DNA of 64,000 bases from DASWJZ01 sp963761005 (lineage in GTDB: Bacteria > Pseudomonadota > Alphaproteobacteria > Rhizobiales > Afifellaceae): the NCBI GenBank assembly GCA_963761005.1, contig CAVXFK010000016.1, positions 62,001 through 126,000 on the forward strand. Reading direction: 5' to 3'. The notes below the pieces were generated by a model. That model was given only the letters and a program-made list of their open reading frames with translations, did no database searches and had not been told where the DNA came from. A program made the translations under genes and the position numbers. Below, one piece after another: positions 28,901 to 38,265 of the stretch (position 1 is the stretch's first letter; each line of letters opens with the position of its first letter).

Positions 28901-29853
28901 GCGACGCGGCGATCACGGCAGGCATTGTCGAGCGGGAGCGCGGGGGCCTTTTGCGGCGCGCCTCCGACGCGCTCTTCCGCCATCCGCGCGTTTTCCTTGC
29001 GATCCTCCTCGGGCCGCCGCTCGCCTGGCTCGGCATCGTCTATATCGGCTCGCTGATCGCACTTCTTGCGCAGAGCTTCTTCCGGCTCGATTATTTCTCC
29101 GGCCTCATCGTCTACAAGCCGACGCTTCAAACCTACGCGGAGCTTCTCGCCCCGGCCAATCGCGACATCATTGCACGCACGGTGCTGATGGCCGCGCTCG
29201 TGACCATCACCGCGGCGACCATCGCGTTCCCGATCGGCTATTACGCGGCGCGCTATGCGCGCGGACGCCTGAAGGCGCTCTTCTATCTCGGCGTCATGCT
29301 GCCGCTCTGGTCGAGTTATCTGGTGCGCGTCTATGCGTGGAAGCTGATTCTCGCCAAGGAGGGAATCGCGACCTGGCTCGCCGCCGAACTGCATCTATCG
29401 TGGCTTCTCGACGCGATCCTTTCGATTCCGGTCGTCGGCGGGCCGTCGCTTTCGATCAGCTACATCGGCACCTTCCTGGTTTTCGTCTATATCTGGCTGC
29501 CGTTCATGATTCTGCCGGTGCAGGCGGCGCTCGAACGCGTGCCCGCGAGCCTCGTCGAAGCCTCCGCCGACCTCGGCGCGCATCCCGGCCAGACGTTCCG
29601 CTCGGTGATCTTCCCGCTCGCGCTTCCGGGGATCGTGGCCGGCTCGATCTTCACCTTCTCGCTGACGCTCGGCGACTACATCATCCCGTCGATCGTCGGC
29701 AATTCGCGGCTTTTCATCGGACAGGCGGTCTATGCGCAGCAAGGGACGGCCGGCAACATCCCGCTCGCCGCCGCCTTCACCGTCGTGCCGATCGTGATCA
29801 TGGCGATCTACCTGACGGTCGCGAAGCGCCTGGGTGCCTTCGATGCGCTGTGA
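28897..29853 (+). CDS. potB: Polyamine-type ABC permease, PotB-like
   Basis: A 318-residue inner-membrane permease starting at GTG 28897, translationally coupled to potA. It has six predicted helices and the ATPase-contact loop EASADLGAHPGQTFRSVIFP, which is the EAA motif of binding-protein-dependent permeases. The N-terminal helix region reads LAWLGIVYIGSLIALLAQSF. It pairs with the following permease to form the channel. Confidence 0.92.
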   Translation: MSDAAITAGIVERERGGLLRRASDALFRHPRVFLAILLGPPLAWLGIVYIGSLIALLAQSFFRLDYFSGLIVYKPTLQTYAELLAPANRDIIARTVLMAALVTITAATIAFPIGYYAARYARGRLKALFYLGVMLPLWSSYLVRVYAWKLILAKEGIATWLAAELHLSWLLDAILSIPVVGGPSLSISYIGTFLVFVYIWLPFMILPVQAALERVPASLVEASADLGAHPGQTFRSVIFPLALPGIVAGSIFTFSLTLGDYIIPSIVGNSRLFIGQAVYAQQGTAGNIPLAAAFTVVPIVIMAIYLTVAKRLGAFDAL

Positions 29854-29862
29854 GCTTCGCCC

Positions 29863-30672
29863 ATGACTGACGGGCCGCGCGCGCCGTTCGGGCTGAAGCT
29901 CGCCGCCGCGGCGGGGCTTCTCTTCCTGCACCTGCCGCTGCTCTGATCCTCGTCTACGCCTTCACGACGGAGGACAAGAGCTACCAGTTTCCGCCACCGG
30001 CCTATACGCTCCACTGGTTCGCGGTTGCCTGGAGCAGGCAGGACATCTGGAACGCGCTGCTCCTCTCCGTCCGCGTCGCGGCGATGTCGACGCTCGTCGC
30101 GCTGGTACTCGGCACGCTCGCCGCGGCGGCGGTCAGCCGCTCGCGCTTCTTCGGGCGCGAGGCGATCTCGCTGCTTCTGATCCTGCCGATCGCGCTTCCC
30201 GGGATCATCACCGGCATCTCGCTCCGCTCCGCCTTCGCGCTCGCCGATATCCCCTTCTCGTTTTGGACCATCGTGCTCGGTCACGCGACCTTCTGCATCG
30301 TCGTCGTCTACAACAACGCCGTGGCGCGACTTCAGGCGCACCTCCGGCTCGCTGATCGAAGCGTCGATGGATCTCGGCGCCGACGGCTTCCAGACCTTCC
30401 GCTACGTGCTTCTGCCCAATCTCGGCACGGCGCTTCTTGCCGGCGGCATGCTCGCCTTCGCGCTCTCCTTCGACGAGGTGATCGTCACGACCTTCACCGC
30501 CGGGCAGCAGACGACGCTGCCGATCTGGATGCTGACGGAGCTGATCCGGCCGCGTCAGCGCCCCGTCACGAACGTCGTTGCCGTCTTCGTCATCGCCGTT
30601 ACGTTTCTGCCGATCCTCGCCGCCTACTACCTGACGCGCGGAGGGGAGAGTGCGGCCGGCCATGGGAAATAG
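29863..30672 (+). CDS. potC: Polyamine-type ABC permease, PotC-like (two frame breaks)
   Basis: From ATG 29863 the frame ends early at a TGA (29944-29946), because one C seems to be missing near 29938-29943. Restoring it gives LILVYAFTTEDKSYQFPPPA and four helices up to IVVVYNNAVARL. Near 30330-30335 one extra base shifts the frame again, and the C-terminal part follows with the EAA loop (SLIEASMDLGADGFQTFRYV) to a TAG at 30672. All parts of a 265-residue PotC are present in order. Two independent real mutations in such an intact gene are less likely than read errors, but a decaying permease cannot be excluded. Confidence 0.8.
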
Positions 30673-30683
30673 GAGGCGACGAC

Positions 30684-31397
30684 GTGGCGGAGGCGAACTT
30701 GCGCGATTTTGGGCCGGGAATCTGGATCGCGGACGGCCCGGTCGTGCCGTTCCTGAGCTTTCCGTATCCGACCCGCATGGCGGTGATCAGGCTCACCGAC
30801 GGCGGCCTCTTCGTGTGGTCGCCGATCGAGCTCAAGGCGCCACTCCTCAAGGAAGTCGATGTGCTCGGGCCGGTGCGCTTCCTGGTCTCGCCCAACGCGA
30901 TCCATCATCTCTTCCTCGGCGAATGGAAATCCGCCTATCCCGACGCGCGCCTCTACGCATCCCCGAATCTCGCCAAGAAGCGCAAGGACCTGGCCTTCGA
31001 CGCCGAGCTCGGCGATTCGCCCGAGTCGGAATGGGCGGCTGATGTCGACCAGGTGGTCGTGCATGGCAGCTTTGCGATGACCGAGGTCGTGTTCTTTCAT
31101 CGCATGAGCGGCACGGTGATCTTCGCCGACCTGATCGAGAATTTTCCGCCCGGCTGGTTCAAGGGCTGGCGCGGAGCCGTCGCCAGGTTCGACGGCATCG
31201 TCGCGCCGAACCCCGGCGCGCCGCGCGAGTGGCGCGCGAGCTTCACGAACCGTCGCGCGGCGCGCGCCGCGCTTCAGCACATCCTCGCCTGGCCGATCGA
31301 GCGCGTGCTGATGGCCCATGGCGATCCGGTCACGACCGACAGCAGAGCTTTTGTGCGGCGCGCCTTCGCCTGGCTGCTCGGGCGGGAAGGCGCGTAG
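30684..31397 (+). CDS. DUF4336 domain protein (metallo-beta-lactamase-like fold)
   Basis: A 237-residue protein starting at GTG 30684, 11 bases after potC behind an AGGAGG. It matches DUF4336 proteins: DFGPGIWIADGPVVPFLSFP near the start, a LVSPNAIHHLFLGEW segment and a closing RVLMAHGDPV. The HHLFLGEW and AHGDPV stretches recall the metal-ligand regions of metallo-beta-lactamases, but the canonical HxHxDH is absent. Function is unknown. Close spacing suggests co-transcription with the transporter and with the aldehyde dehydrogenase that follows. Confidence 0.8.
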   Translation: MAEANLRDFGPGIWIADGPVVPFLSFPYPTRMAVIRLTDGGLFVWSPIELKAPLLKEVDVLGPVRFLVSPNAIHHLFLGEWKSAYPDARLYASPNLAKKRKDLAFDAELGDSPESEWAADVDQVVVHGSFAMTEVVFFHRMSGTVIFADLIENFPPGWFKGWRGAVARFDGIVAPNPGAPREWRASFTNRRAARAALQHILAWPIERVLMAHGDPVTTDSRAFVRRAFAWLLGREGA

Positions 31398-31431
31398 AAT
31401 GAAATCAGCTTGCGCTTGAGGAGCGAAGAAA

Positions 31432-32859
31432 ATGCAGTCCGAGATGCTGATCGGGTCGAAGCTCGCCAAGGGGAAGGGCGACGCCGAGCCGGTGATCAAC
31501 CCGAAGACCGGCGGCAGAATCGTCAATCTCAAGGAGGCGACCGCGGAGCAGGTGGATCTGGCCGTCGCCGCCGCGACGAAGGCGTTTGCGACATGGTCGC
31601 GAACGACGCCGGCGCAGCGCGCGGCACTGATGTTCAAGCTCGCCGACCGCATCGAGGCGGAGGGCCAGGAATTCGCCGAACTGGAGGCGCTGAACTGCGG
31701 CAAGCCGGTGAATGCGGTGAAGAACGACGAGCTGCCGGCGATGGTCGACTGTCTGCGCTTCTTCGCCGGCGCGGCGCGCGTCATTCCGGGGAGCGCCGCG
31801 GCGGAATACATGCCGGGCTTCACCTCGATGATCCGCCGCGATCCGATCGGCGTCGTCGGCTCGATCACGCCGTGGAACTACCCGCTGATGATGGCGATCT
31901 GGAAGATTTCTCCGGCGCTGATGGCCGGCAATGCGATTGTGCTGAAACCGTCGGAGCTGACGCCGCTCACCACGCTCAAGCTCGCGCGGCTCATCGCGGA
32001 GATCTATCCGGCGGGCGTGTTCAACGTCGTCGTCGGGCGAGGGAGCACGACCGGCAACGCGCTGATCAACCATCCCGGCGTCCAGATGATCTCGCTGACC
32101 GGCTCGATCGCGACCGGTCAGAAGGTGCTCGAGGCCGCGTCGAAGTCGATCAAGCGCACGCACCTTGAGCTCGGCGGGAATGCGCCGGTCGTCGTCTTCG
32201 ACGATGCCGATCTCGAGTCCGTCGTCTCCGGCCTGAAAGCCTTCTCTTTCTATAACGCCGGGCAGGACTGCACCGCAGCCTCGCGCGTCTACGCCGGCAA
32301 GAAGATCTACGAGAAGCTTGTCGCCGACCTCGCATCCGCCGCTTCGTCGATCCGTTACGCGAAACCCGACGATGCGGAAAACGAGATCGGACCGCTCATC
32401 TCGTCCAGGCAGCGCGAGCGCGTGTCGGGCTTCGTCGACCGCGCGGCGAAGCTGAAGCACGTCGAGATCGCGACCGGCGGCAAAGTCGGGAAGGGCAAGG
32501 GCTTCTTCTTCGAGCCGACCGTCGTCGCTGGCGCGCGGCAAGCCGACGAGATCGTGCGGCGCGAGGTCTTCGGGCCGGTCGTCTCCGTCACGCCGTTCAG
32601 CGACGTGGAAGAGGCGATCACCTGGGCGAACGATTCCGACTACGGGCTCGCTTCCTCGGTCTGGACGAAGGACGTCGGCCGCGCCATGGCCGTTGCAGCG
32701 CGGCTCCAATACGGCTGCACCTGGGTCAACTGCCACTTCAACCTGACGAACGAGATGCCGCATGGCGGCTTCAAGCAGTCCGGCTACGGCAAGGATCTCT
32801 CCATTTACGCGCTTGAGGACTACACCGTCGCCAGGCACGTGATGGTGAAGCTCGCGTGA
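31432..32859 (+). CDS. Aminobutyraldehyde-type aldehyde dehydrogenase
   Basis: A 475-residue NAD(P)+-dependent aldehyde dehydrogenase with catalytic C280 (YNAGQDCTAASR) and general base E246 (THLELGGN). The cofactor region includes GSITPWNYPLMM and the SLTGSIATGQKVL segment. Overall similarity is closest to gamma-aminobutyraldehyde dehydrogenase PatD/YdcW, which oxidises 4-aminobutanal from putrescine to GABA. The position behind potDABC agrees with polyamine use. Betaine-aldehyde dehydrogenase is a possible alternative. No putrescine transaminase or oxidase is adjacent. Confidence 0.88.
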   Translation: MQSEMLIGSKLAKGKGDAEPVINPKTGGRIVNLKEATAEQVDLAVAAATKAFATWSRTTPAQRAALMFKLADRIEAEGQEFAELEALNCGKPVNAVKNDELPAMVDCLRFFAGAARVIPGSAAAEYMPGFTSMIRRDPIGVVGSITPWNYPLMMAIWKISPALMAGNAIVLKPSELTPLTTLKLARLIAEIYPAGVFNVVVGRGSTTGNALINHPGVQMISLTGSIATGQKVLEAASKSIKRTHLELGGNAPVVVFDDADLESVVSGLKAFSFYNAGQDCTAASRVYAGKKIYEKLVADLASAASSIRYAKPDDAENEIGPLISSRQRERVSGFVDRAAKLKHVEIATGGKVGKGKGFFFEPTVVAGARQADEIVRREVFGPVVSVTPFSDVEEAITWANDSDYGLASSVWTKDVGRAMAVAARLQYGCTWVNCHFNLTNEMPHGGFKQSGYGKDLSIYALEDYTVARHVMVKLA

Positions 32860-32947
32860 CCGAACGCCGCGCGCCAAGCCTTCGGATGTCCCCAATTCGA
32901 TTTACAATGCCCCCGCCAGCGCGAATAATTGGCGCGGGAGGAACCGG

Positions 32948-34189
32948 ATGCGCGTGACGCACGAGCCTTGGCTCGTCGTGCTGTCGGTCATCGTGGCGAT
33001 CCAAGGCGCCTATGTCGGCCTAAGCTTGGCGGTGCAGGTTGCCGAGGCGGCGGGCGTGCGACGGCGGCTGCTTCTCGCCGGGGCCGCGCTTTCGCTCGGT
33101 GTCGCCATCTGGGCCATGCACTTCGTCGGCATGCTGGCCGTGCGCCTGCCATTCCCCGTCGACTATCTCGTGCTGCCGACGCTTCTATCCTTCCTGGTCT
33201 GCGTGATTGTGGTCGGTGCGGCTATCTTTGCCGCGAGCGCCGGGCCGCTCACGCCGCCGCGCCTCGGCGCCTCCGCGGTTTTCATGGGGCTTGGCATCGT
33301 CTCGATGCACTACATAGGCATGTGGGCGCTCCATGCGAGCGCGCACATGACACATGCGCCGGCCTTCGTTGCGGCAAGCGTCGTGATCGCGATCGCGGCG
33401 TCAGGCCTCGCGCTCTTTCTTGCCGGCGGACGGAGCGGGCGGCCACCGCTGATTCTCTCCGCGACGGCGCTCGGCTGCGCCATATCGGGCATGCACTACA
33501 CCGCGATGGCGGGGCTTTCGATCACGCCGCATGAGGAGGTACTGGTCAACGCGCCGGCGCTCTCCACCGACCTCCTCGCCATCGTCGTCGCGGTGGTGGC
33601 TTTCGCGGTTTCCGGCATCTTTCTGCTCACGCTGGTGCCTGACCGGAGGAGGGAGGCGGCGGCGCCCGCCGGATTGCGCCTTCGGCCTCAGGCTGCAGCA
33701 GCCCCGCCCGAGGCTCGGGTCGCGGCGGCAAACGGCGCTCATCCGCTGACGGCGGCGTTTGCCGCGACGGCGACCTCCGTTGTCGAAGAAGTGGCCGCGC
33801 ACAGAGCCTCACAGATTGCCGCATCATCCGCCGGGCCGGCGCGGGTTCTGCCGATCCTCCGCGACGGCACCACGCATTTCGTCGCCGTCCGCGACATCGT
33901 CGCCATCCACGCCAACGCCCACTACACGACGGTGTTCGATGGCACCTCGAAGCTCTTCTGCCCGCTGCCGATCGGCGAGGTGGAAGCGCGGCTCGACCAC
34001 GCGCATTTCGTGCGCGTCCACCGCAGCCATATCGTCAACCTGGAGCGCGTTGTCGGCCTGAAGCGCAGCGGCGACCACGGCTTGATCGAGCTTTCCGGCC
34101 ACGACCCCTACACGGTGCCCGTCAGCCGCAGCCGATTCGGCGGGCTGAAGTCGCAGCTTGGCCTTGGGCCGCGCGAGGCGGTCACCTAG
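32948..34189 (+). CDS. coxC: MHYT-LytTR membrane regulator, CoxC/CoxH-like
   Basis: A 413-residue protein. About seven N-terminal transmembrane helices carry three MHYT-type motifs (AMHFVGM, SMHYIGM, GMHYTAM), proposed to bind a metal and sense small molecules such as CO, O2 or NO. After a linker (about residues 230-295) comes a LytTR DNA-binding domain (AVRDIVAIHANAHYTTVF and VRVHRSHIVNLERVVGL). The same architecture occurs in CoxC and CoxH of Oligotropha carboxidovorans, where coxC also sits directly before coxMSL. It is therefore the likely local regulator of CO oxidation genes. Direct repeats fitting a LytTR site lie in the 284-base spacer to coxM. Confidence 0.9.
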   Translation: MRVTHEPWLVVLSVIVAIQGAYVGLSLAVQVAEAAGVRRRLLLAGAALSLGVAIWAMHFVGMLAVRLPFPVDYLVLPTLLSFLVCVIVVGAAIFAASAGPLTPPRLGASAVFMGLGIVSMHYIGMWALHASAHMTHAPAFVAASVVIAIAASGLALFLAGGRSGRPPLILSATALGCAISGMHYTAMAGLSITPHEEVLVNAPALSTDLLAIVVAVVAFAVSGIFLLTLVPDRRREAAAPAGLRLRPQAAAAPPEARVAAANGAHPLTAAFAATATSVVEEVAAHRASQIAASSAGPARVLPILRDGTTHFVAVRDIVAIHANAHYTTVFDGTSKLFCPLPIGEVEARLDHAHFVRVHRSHIVNLERVVGLKRSGDHGLIELSGHDPYTVPVSRSRFGGLKSQLGLGPREAVT

Positions 34190-34295
34190 ACCTTCAATTT
34201 CTTGCGCTGCAGCACGCTGCGGGCGGAACGAGCCGCTGCGCAGCCGATTCCCAAGAGATCAACGGTTCCGCGTCGCATGCGTCAGCCGTGCTGAC

Positions 34296-34346
34296 GCAGT
34301 TCGTGCAAGGAGAGGTGCATTTCGTGCCGCCCGTCGTCGGCTCGTG
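34296..34346 (+). promoter_or_regulatory. Candidate LytTR operator upstream of coxM
   Basis: Two 11-base direct repeats differ at one position: GCAGTTCGTGC (34296-34306) and GCATTTCGTGC (34317-34327), exactly 21 bases apart. A weaker third copy, CTCGTG, is at 34341-34346. LytTR domains bind direct repeats about two helical turns apart, and the CO regulator RcoM (also LytTR) uses TTnnnG repeats; TTCGTG fits. The repeats are seen; binding is inferred. Confidence 0.5.
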
Positions 34347-34473
34347 AATGTGCAATTGCTGCTGCAGCGCAACAACATTCAAATTCACCGCCCACGACCG
34401 GACCATTCAGAAGATGGGCCGCAAGCGCCTGCGGGCGGAGACCCGTTGGCGCCAAGCCGCTCCGGAGGAAGCC

Positions 34474-35337
34474 ATGATCCCAGGCGCATTCGCCTACCAC
34501 CGCCCGAAATCCGTCAACGAGGCCGTCGCGCTGCTCGCCGATCTCGGAGAGGACGCGCGGCCGCTCGGCGGCGGCCACAGCCTCATTCCCCTGATGAAGC
34601 TCAGGCTCGCCGCGCCGGCGCATCTCGTCGACCTCGGCGGTATCGCCGACCTGAAGAACATCCGCGCCGACGGCGGCGACGTCGTCATCGGCGCCGGCGT
34701 CACGCAGCACGAGGTGATCGGGTCGGAGCTTCTCGCGTCGAAGGTGCCGCTCCTCGCCGAGGCTGCTCTGCAGATCGCCGATCCGCAGGTCCGCTATCTC
34801 GGGACGATCGGCGGCAACGTCGCAAACGGCGACCCCGGCAACGACATGCCGGCGGTGATGATGGCGTTGAACGCCACCTACGAGCTCGTCGGGAAGGGCG
34901 GCACGCGCAAGGTCGCGGCACGCACCTTCTATAACGGCACCTACGATACGGCGCAGAATCCGGGCGAGATCGTCGCGGCGATCCGCGTTCCGGCGCCGCC
35001 GCAGAAACACGGTTATGCCTACGAGAAGCTGAAGCGGAAGGTCGGCGACTACGCTACAGCCGCCGCGGCCGTCGTGCTGACCTTTGAAGGCGGCAAGGTG
35101 GGCACGTGCGCGATCGGGCTCACCAACGTTGCCGACAGGCCGCTCTTCGCCGAGGAGGCGGGGAAGATTCTGATGGGCTCGGCGCTCGACGCCGCGACGG
35201 TGAAGAAGGCGATCGCCGCTGCCGAAGCGATCACCGCGCCGGCATCCGACCGCCGCGGTACCCCAAAATACCGCACCAAGATGGCCGGCGTGATGCTTTC
35301 CCACGCGCTCGCTCGCGCCAAGTCCCGCGCCGCGTGA
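34474..35337 (+). CDS. coxM: Carbon monoxide dehydrogenase medium (FAD) subunit
   Basis: A 287-residue flavoprotein from ATG 34474 behind GGAGGAAG. It starts MIPGAFAYHRPKSVNEAV, much like CoxM of Oligotropha carboxidovorans. The two FAD-binding motifs are GGGHSLIPL (near residue 32) and GTIGGNVANGDPGND (near residue 110), and the conserved YEKLKRKVGDYATAAAAVVL segment is present. It passes electrons from the CoxS clusters to the respiratory chain. The gene is followed by coxS after ten bases. In the open frame upstream nothing family-like is found. Confidence 0.94.
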   Translation: MIPGAFAYHRPKSVNEAVALLADLGEDARPLGGGHSLIPLMKLRLAAPAHLVDLGGIADLKNIRADGGDVVIGAGVTQHEVIGSELLASKVPLLAEAALQIADPQVRYLGTIGGNVANGDPGNDMPAVMMALNATYELVGKGGTRKVAARTFYNGTYDTAQNPGEIVAAIRVPAPPQKHGYAYEKLKRKVGDYATAAAAVVLTFEGGKVGTCAIGLTNVADRPLFAEEAGKILMGSALDAATVKKAIAAAEAITAPASDRRGTPKYRTKMAGVMLSHALARAKSRAA

Positions 35338-35347
35338 GGAGACGACG

Positions 35348-35848
35348 ATGGCCAAGACACAAATCGCGCTGAAGGTGAACGGCAAGCCGGTCGAGGCGCT
35401 GGTCGAGCCGCGCACGCTTCTGATCCATTTCCTGCGCGAGGACCTGCGGATCACCGGCCCGCATATCGGCTGCGAGACGACGCATTGCGGCGCCTGCACC
35501 GTCGACCTCAACGGCAAGTCGGTGAAGTCCTGCACCGTCTTCGCCGTGCAGGCCGACGGCGGTGACGTCCTCACGATCGAAGGCATGGCGCAGGCCGACG
35601 GCTCGCTGCATCCGCTGCAGCAGGCGTTCCGCGAGCATCACGGCCTGCAATGCGGCTTCTGCACGCCGGGCATGATCACGCGCGCCTATCGGCTTCTGAA
35701 GGAGAACCCCAATCCGACGGAGGACGAGATCCGCATGGGCATCTCCGGCAATCTTTGCCGCTGCACCGGCTACCAGAACATCGTGAAGTCGATCCAGGCC
35801 GCCGCGGCCGAGATGGCCGGCGGGCAAATCAAGGAGGCGGCAGAATGA
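35348..35848 (+). CDS. coxS: Carbon monoxide dehydrogenase small (2Fe-2S) subunit
   Basis: A 166-residue iron-sulfur subunit. The eight cluster cysteines are at 42, 47, 50, 62 (GCETTHCGACTVDLNG and SCTV) and 102, 105, 137, 139 (QCGFCTPG and NLCRCTGY), the same numbering I recall for the Oligotropha protein. It carries electrons from the molybdenum-copper site in CoxL to FAD in CoxM. The stop overlaps the coxL start (ATGA). Confidence 0.96.
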   Translation: MAKTQIALKVNGKPVEALVEPRTLLIHFLREDLRITGPHIGCETTHCGACTVDLNGKSVKSCTVFAVQADGGDVLTIEGMAQADGSLHPLQQAFREHHGLQCGFCTPGMITRAYRLLKENPNPTEDEIRMGISGNLCRCTGYQNIVKSIQAAAAEMAGGQIKEAAE

Positions 35849-38265
35849 ACGCCGTTACGGAAACCTCGGAAGCCCGCGCCGAGAAGCTCGAAGGCATCGG
35901 CTGCAAGCGCAAGCGCGTCGAAGACGTGCGCTTCACGCAAGGCAAGGGCAACTACGTCGACGATCTGAACCTGCCGGGGATGCTCTACGGCGACCTCGTG
36001 CGCTCTCCTTACGCGCATGCACGCGTCAAATCGATCGACACGTCGAAGGCGGAGAAGGTGCCTGGCGTGGTCGCGGTGATCACGGCGGAGACGCTGAAGA
36101 CCGTGAACCTCGCCTGGATGCCGACGCTCGCCGGCGACGTGCAGATGGTGCTCGCCGATGGCAAAGTGCTCTTCCAGAACCAGGAAGTCGCCTTCGTCGT
36201 CGCGACGAACCGCCATGCCGCCGCCGACGGGGTCGAGCTGGTCGAGGTCGACTATGAGGACCTGCCGGTCAATGTCGATCCCTTGAAGGCGATGGATGCG
36301 AACGCGCCGATCATCCGCGAGGACATCAAGGACAAGAAGGAGGGCGCGCACGGGCCGCGCAAGCACCCGAACCACATCTTCTCCTGGGAGGCCGGTGACA
36401 AGGCGGCGGCCGACGCGGCTTTTGACAAGGCCGAGGTCAAGATCAAGGAGTTCATCCAGTATCCGCGCTGCCATCCGTGTCCGCTCGAGACCTGCCAGTG
36501 CGTCGCGTCCTTCGACAAGATCAAGGGCGAGCTGACGCTCTGGGGCACGTTCCAGGCGCCGCACGTCATCCGCACCGTCGGCTCGCTGATCTCCAAAATT
36601 CCGGAGCACAAGATCCACGTGATCGCGCCCGATATCGGCGGCGGCTTCGGCAACAAGGTCGGCGCCTATTCCGGCTACATCTGCGCAATTGTCGCCTCGA
36701 TCGTCACCGGTCAGCCGGTGAAGTGGGTCGAGGACCGGATCGAGAACCTGTCGTCGACGGCGTTCGCGCGCGACTTCCACATGACGGCGGAGATCGCCGC
36801 CACCAAGGACGGCCGCATCACCGGGCTTCGCGTCTATACGATCGCCGACCATGGTGCGTTCGATGCCTGCGCCAACGCGACGAAATGGCCGGCCGGGCTC
36901 TTCTCGATCGTCTCGGGCTCCTACGACATCCCGGCAGCCTATTGCCTGGTCGACGGCGTCTACACCAACAAGGCCCCGGGCGGCGTCGCCTACCGCTGCT
37001 CGTTCCGCGTCACCGAAGCCGCTTACTGCATCGAGCGCGCCATCGACATCCTGGCGCAAAAGCTCAAGATGGACCCGGCCGAGCTGCGCATGAAGAACCT
37101 GATCAAGCGCGAGCAGTTCCCCTACACGTCGGCGTTCGGTTGGCAGTACGATTCCGGCGACTACGAGACCGCCTTGAAGAAGGCGATGGATTCCGTTGGC
37201 TACCAGAATCTCCGCGCCGAGCAGCAGGCAAAGCAGGAAGCCTTCAAGCGCGGCGAGACGCGCGAACTGATGGGGATCGGCGTCGCCTTCTTTACTGAGA
37301 TCGTCGGCGCCGGACCCTCGCGCGCGTGCGACATCCTCGGCATCGCGATGTTCGATTCCGCCGAGATTCGCATCCATCCGACCGGCACCGGCATCTGCCG
37401 GCTCGGCACGAAGAGCCAGGGGCAGGGGCACGAGACCACCTACGCGCAGATCATCGCGACGGAGCTCGGTATCGCCGCCGACGGCATCACTGTGGAGGAG
37501 GGGAACACCGACACCGCGCCCTACGGGCTCGGCACCTATGGCTCGCGTTCGACGCCCGTCTCCGGTGCAGCGACCGCCATGGCCTGCCGCAAGATCAAGG
37601 CGAAGGCGCAGATGATCGCCGCCTACATGCTCGAAGTGCACGACGACGACCTCGAATGGGACGTCGACCGCTTCCGCGTGAAGGGCAATCCCGAGCGCTT
37701 CAAGACGATGACGGAGCTCGCCTGGGCGGCCTATCACGAGGTGCCGGCCGGCATGGAGCCGGGGCTCGAAGCGGTGAACTACTACGACCCGCCGAACTTC
37801 ACCTTCCCGTTTGGCGCCTACATCTGCGTCGTCGACATCGACGTCGACACCGGCGAGACCAATGTGCGGCGCTTCTACGCGCTCGACGATTGCGGCACGC
37901 GCATCAACCCGATGATCATCGAGGGCCAGATCCACGGCGGGCTGACGGAAGCCTTCGGCATCGCGATGGGACAGGAGATCTTCTACGACGAGACCGGCAA
38001 CGTGTTGACCGCCTCGCTCCAGGATTACTTCCTGCCGACCGCGGTCGAGACGCCGAAATGGGAGACGGACTGGACGACGACGCCTTCGCCGCATCATCCG
38101 ATCGGGGCGAAGGGCGTCGGCGAGAGCCCGAATGTCGGCGGCGTGCCGTGCTTCTCGAACGCGGTGAACGATGCGTTTGCGTTCCTCGGCTCGACCCACA
38201 TCCAGATGCCGCACGATTCCTGGCGCACCTGGGAGGCGGCGGAAAGGCTTGGGCTGCACGCCTGA
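35845..38265 (+). CDS. coxL: Form I carbon monoxide dehydrogenase large (Mo-Cu) subunit
   Basis: An 806-residue molybdenum hydroxylase, close to the 809 residues of Oligotropha CoxL. The active-site loop is AYRCSFR with C385, the diagnostic of form I, true CO-oxidising enzymes (form II has AYRGAGR). Catalytic E760 is in GAKGVGESPNVGG, and a QAPHVIRT segment supplies the conserved Gln near the cofactor. Cys385 would bind copper of the Mo-S-Cu centre. The enzyme oxidises CO to CO2 and feeds electrons to the quinone pool. Translational coupling to coxS and the full set of active-site residues argue for a functional enzyme. Confidence 0.96.
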   Translation: MNAVTETSEARAEKLEGIGCKRKRVEDVRFTQGKGNYVDDLNLPGMLYGDLVRSPYAHARVKSIDTSKAEKVPGVVAVITAETLKTVNLAWMPTLAGDVQMVLADGKVLFQNQEVAFVVATNRHAAADGVELVEVDYEDLPVNVDPLKAMDANAPIIREDIKDKKEGAHGPRKHPNHIFSWEAGDKAAADAAFDKAEVKIKEFIQYPRCHPCPLETCQCVASFDKIKGELTLWGTFQAPHVIRTVGSLISKIPEHKIHVIAPDIGGGFGNKVGAYSGYICAIVASIVTGQPVKWVEDRIENLSSTAFARDFHMTAEIAATKDGRITGLRVYTIADHGAFDACANATKWPAGLFSIVSGSYDIPAAYCLVDGVYTNKAPGGVAYRCSFRVTEAAYCIERAIDILAQKLKMDPAELRMKNLIKREQFPYTSAFGWQYDSGDYETALKKAMDSVGYQNLRAEQQAKQEAFKRGETRELMGIGVAFFTEIVGAGPSRACDILGIAMFDSAEIRIHPTGTGICRLGTKSQGQGHETTYAQIIATELGIAADGITVEEGNTDTAPYGLGTYGSRSTPVSGAATAMACRKIKAKAQMIAAYMLEVHDDDLEWDVDRFRVKGNPERFKTMTELAWAAYHEVPAGMEPGLEAVNYYDPPNFTFPFGAYICVVDIDVDTGETNVRRFYALDDCGTRINPMIIEGQIHGGLTEAFGIAMGQEIFYDETGNVLTASLQDYFLPTAVETPKWETDWTTTPSPHHPIGAKGVGESPNVGGVPCFSNAVNDAFAFLGSTHIQMPHDSWRTWEAAERLGLHA

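Noticed and set aside
25463..30672. Programmed frameshifting in atpG or potC
   Set aside because: No slippery heptamer with a following structure is evident at the breaks, and breaks occur in many unrelated genes, so indel errors are the simpler cause.
35845..38265. Form II (CO dehydrogenase-like) assignment of the large subunit
   Set aside because: The active-site loop is AYRCSFR, not AYRGAGR.
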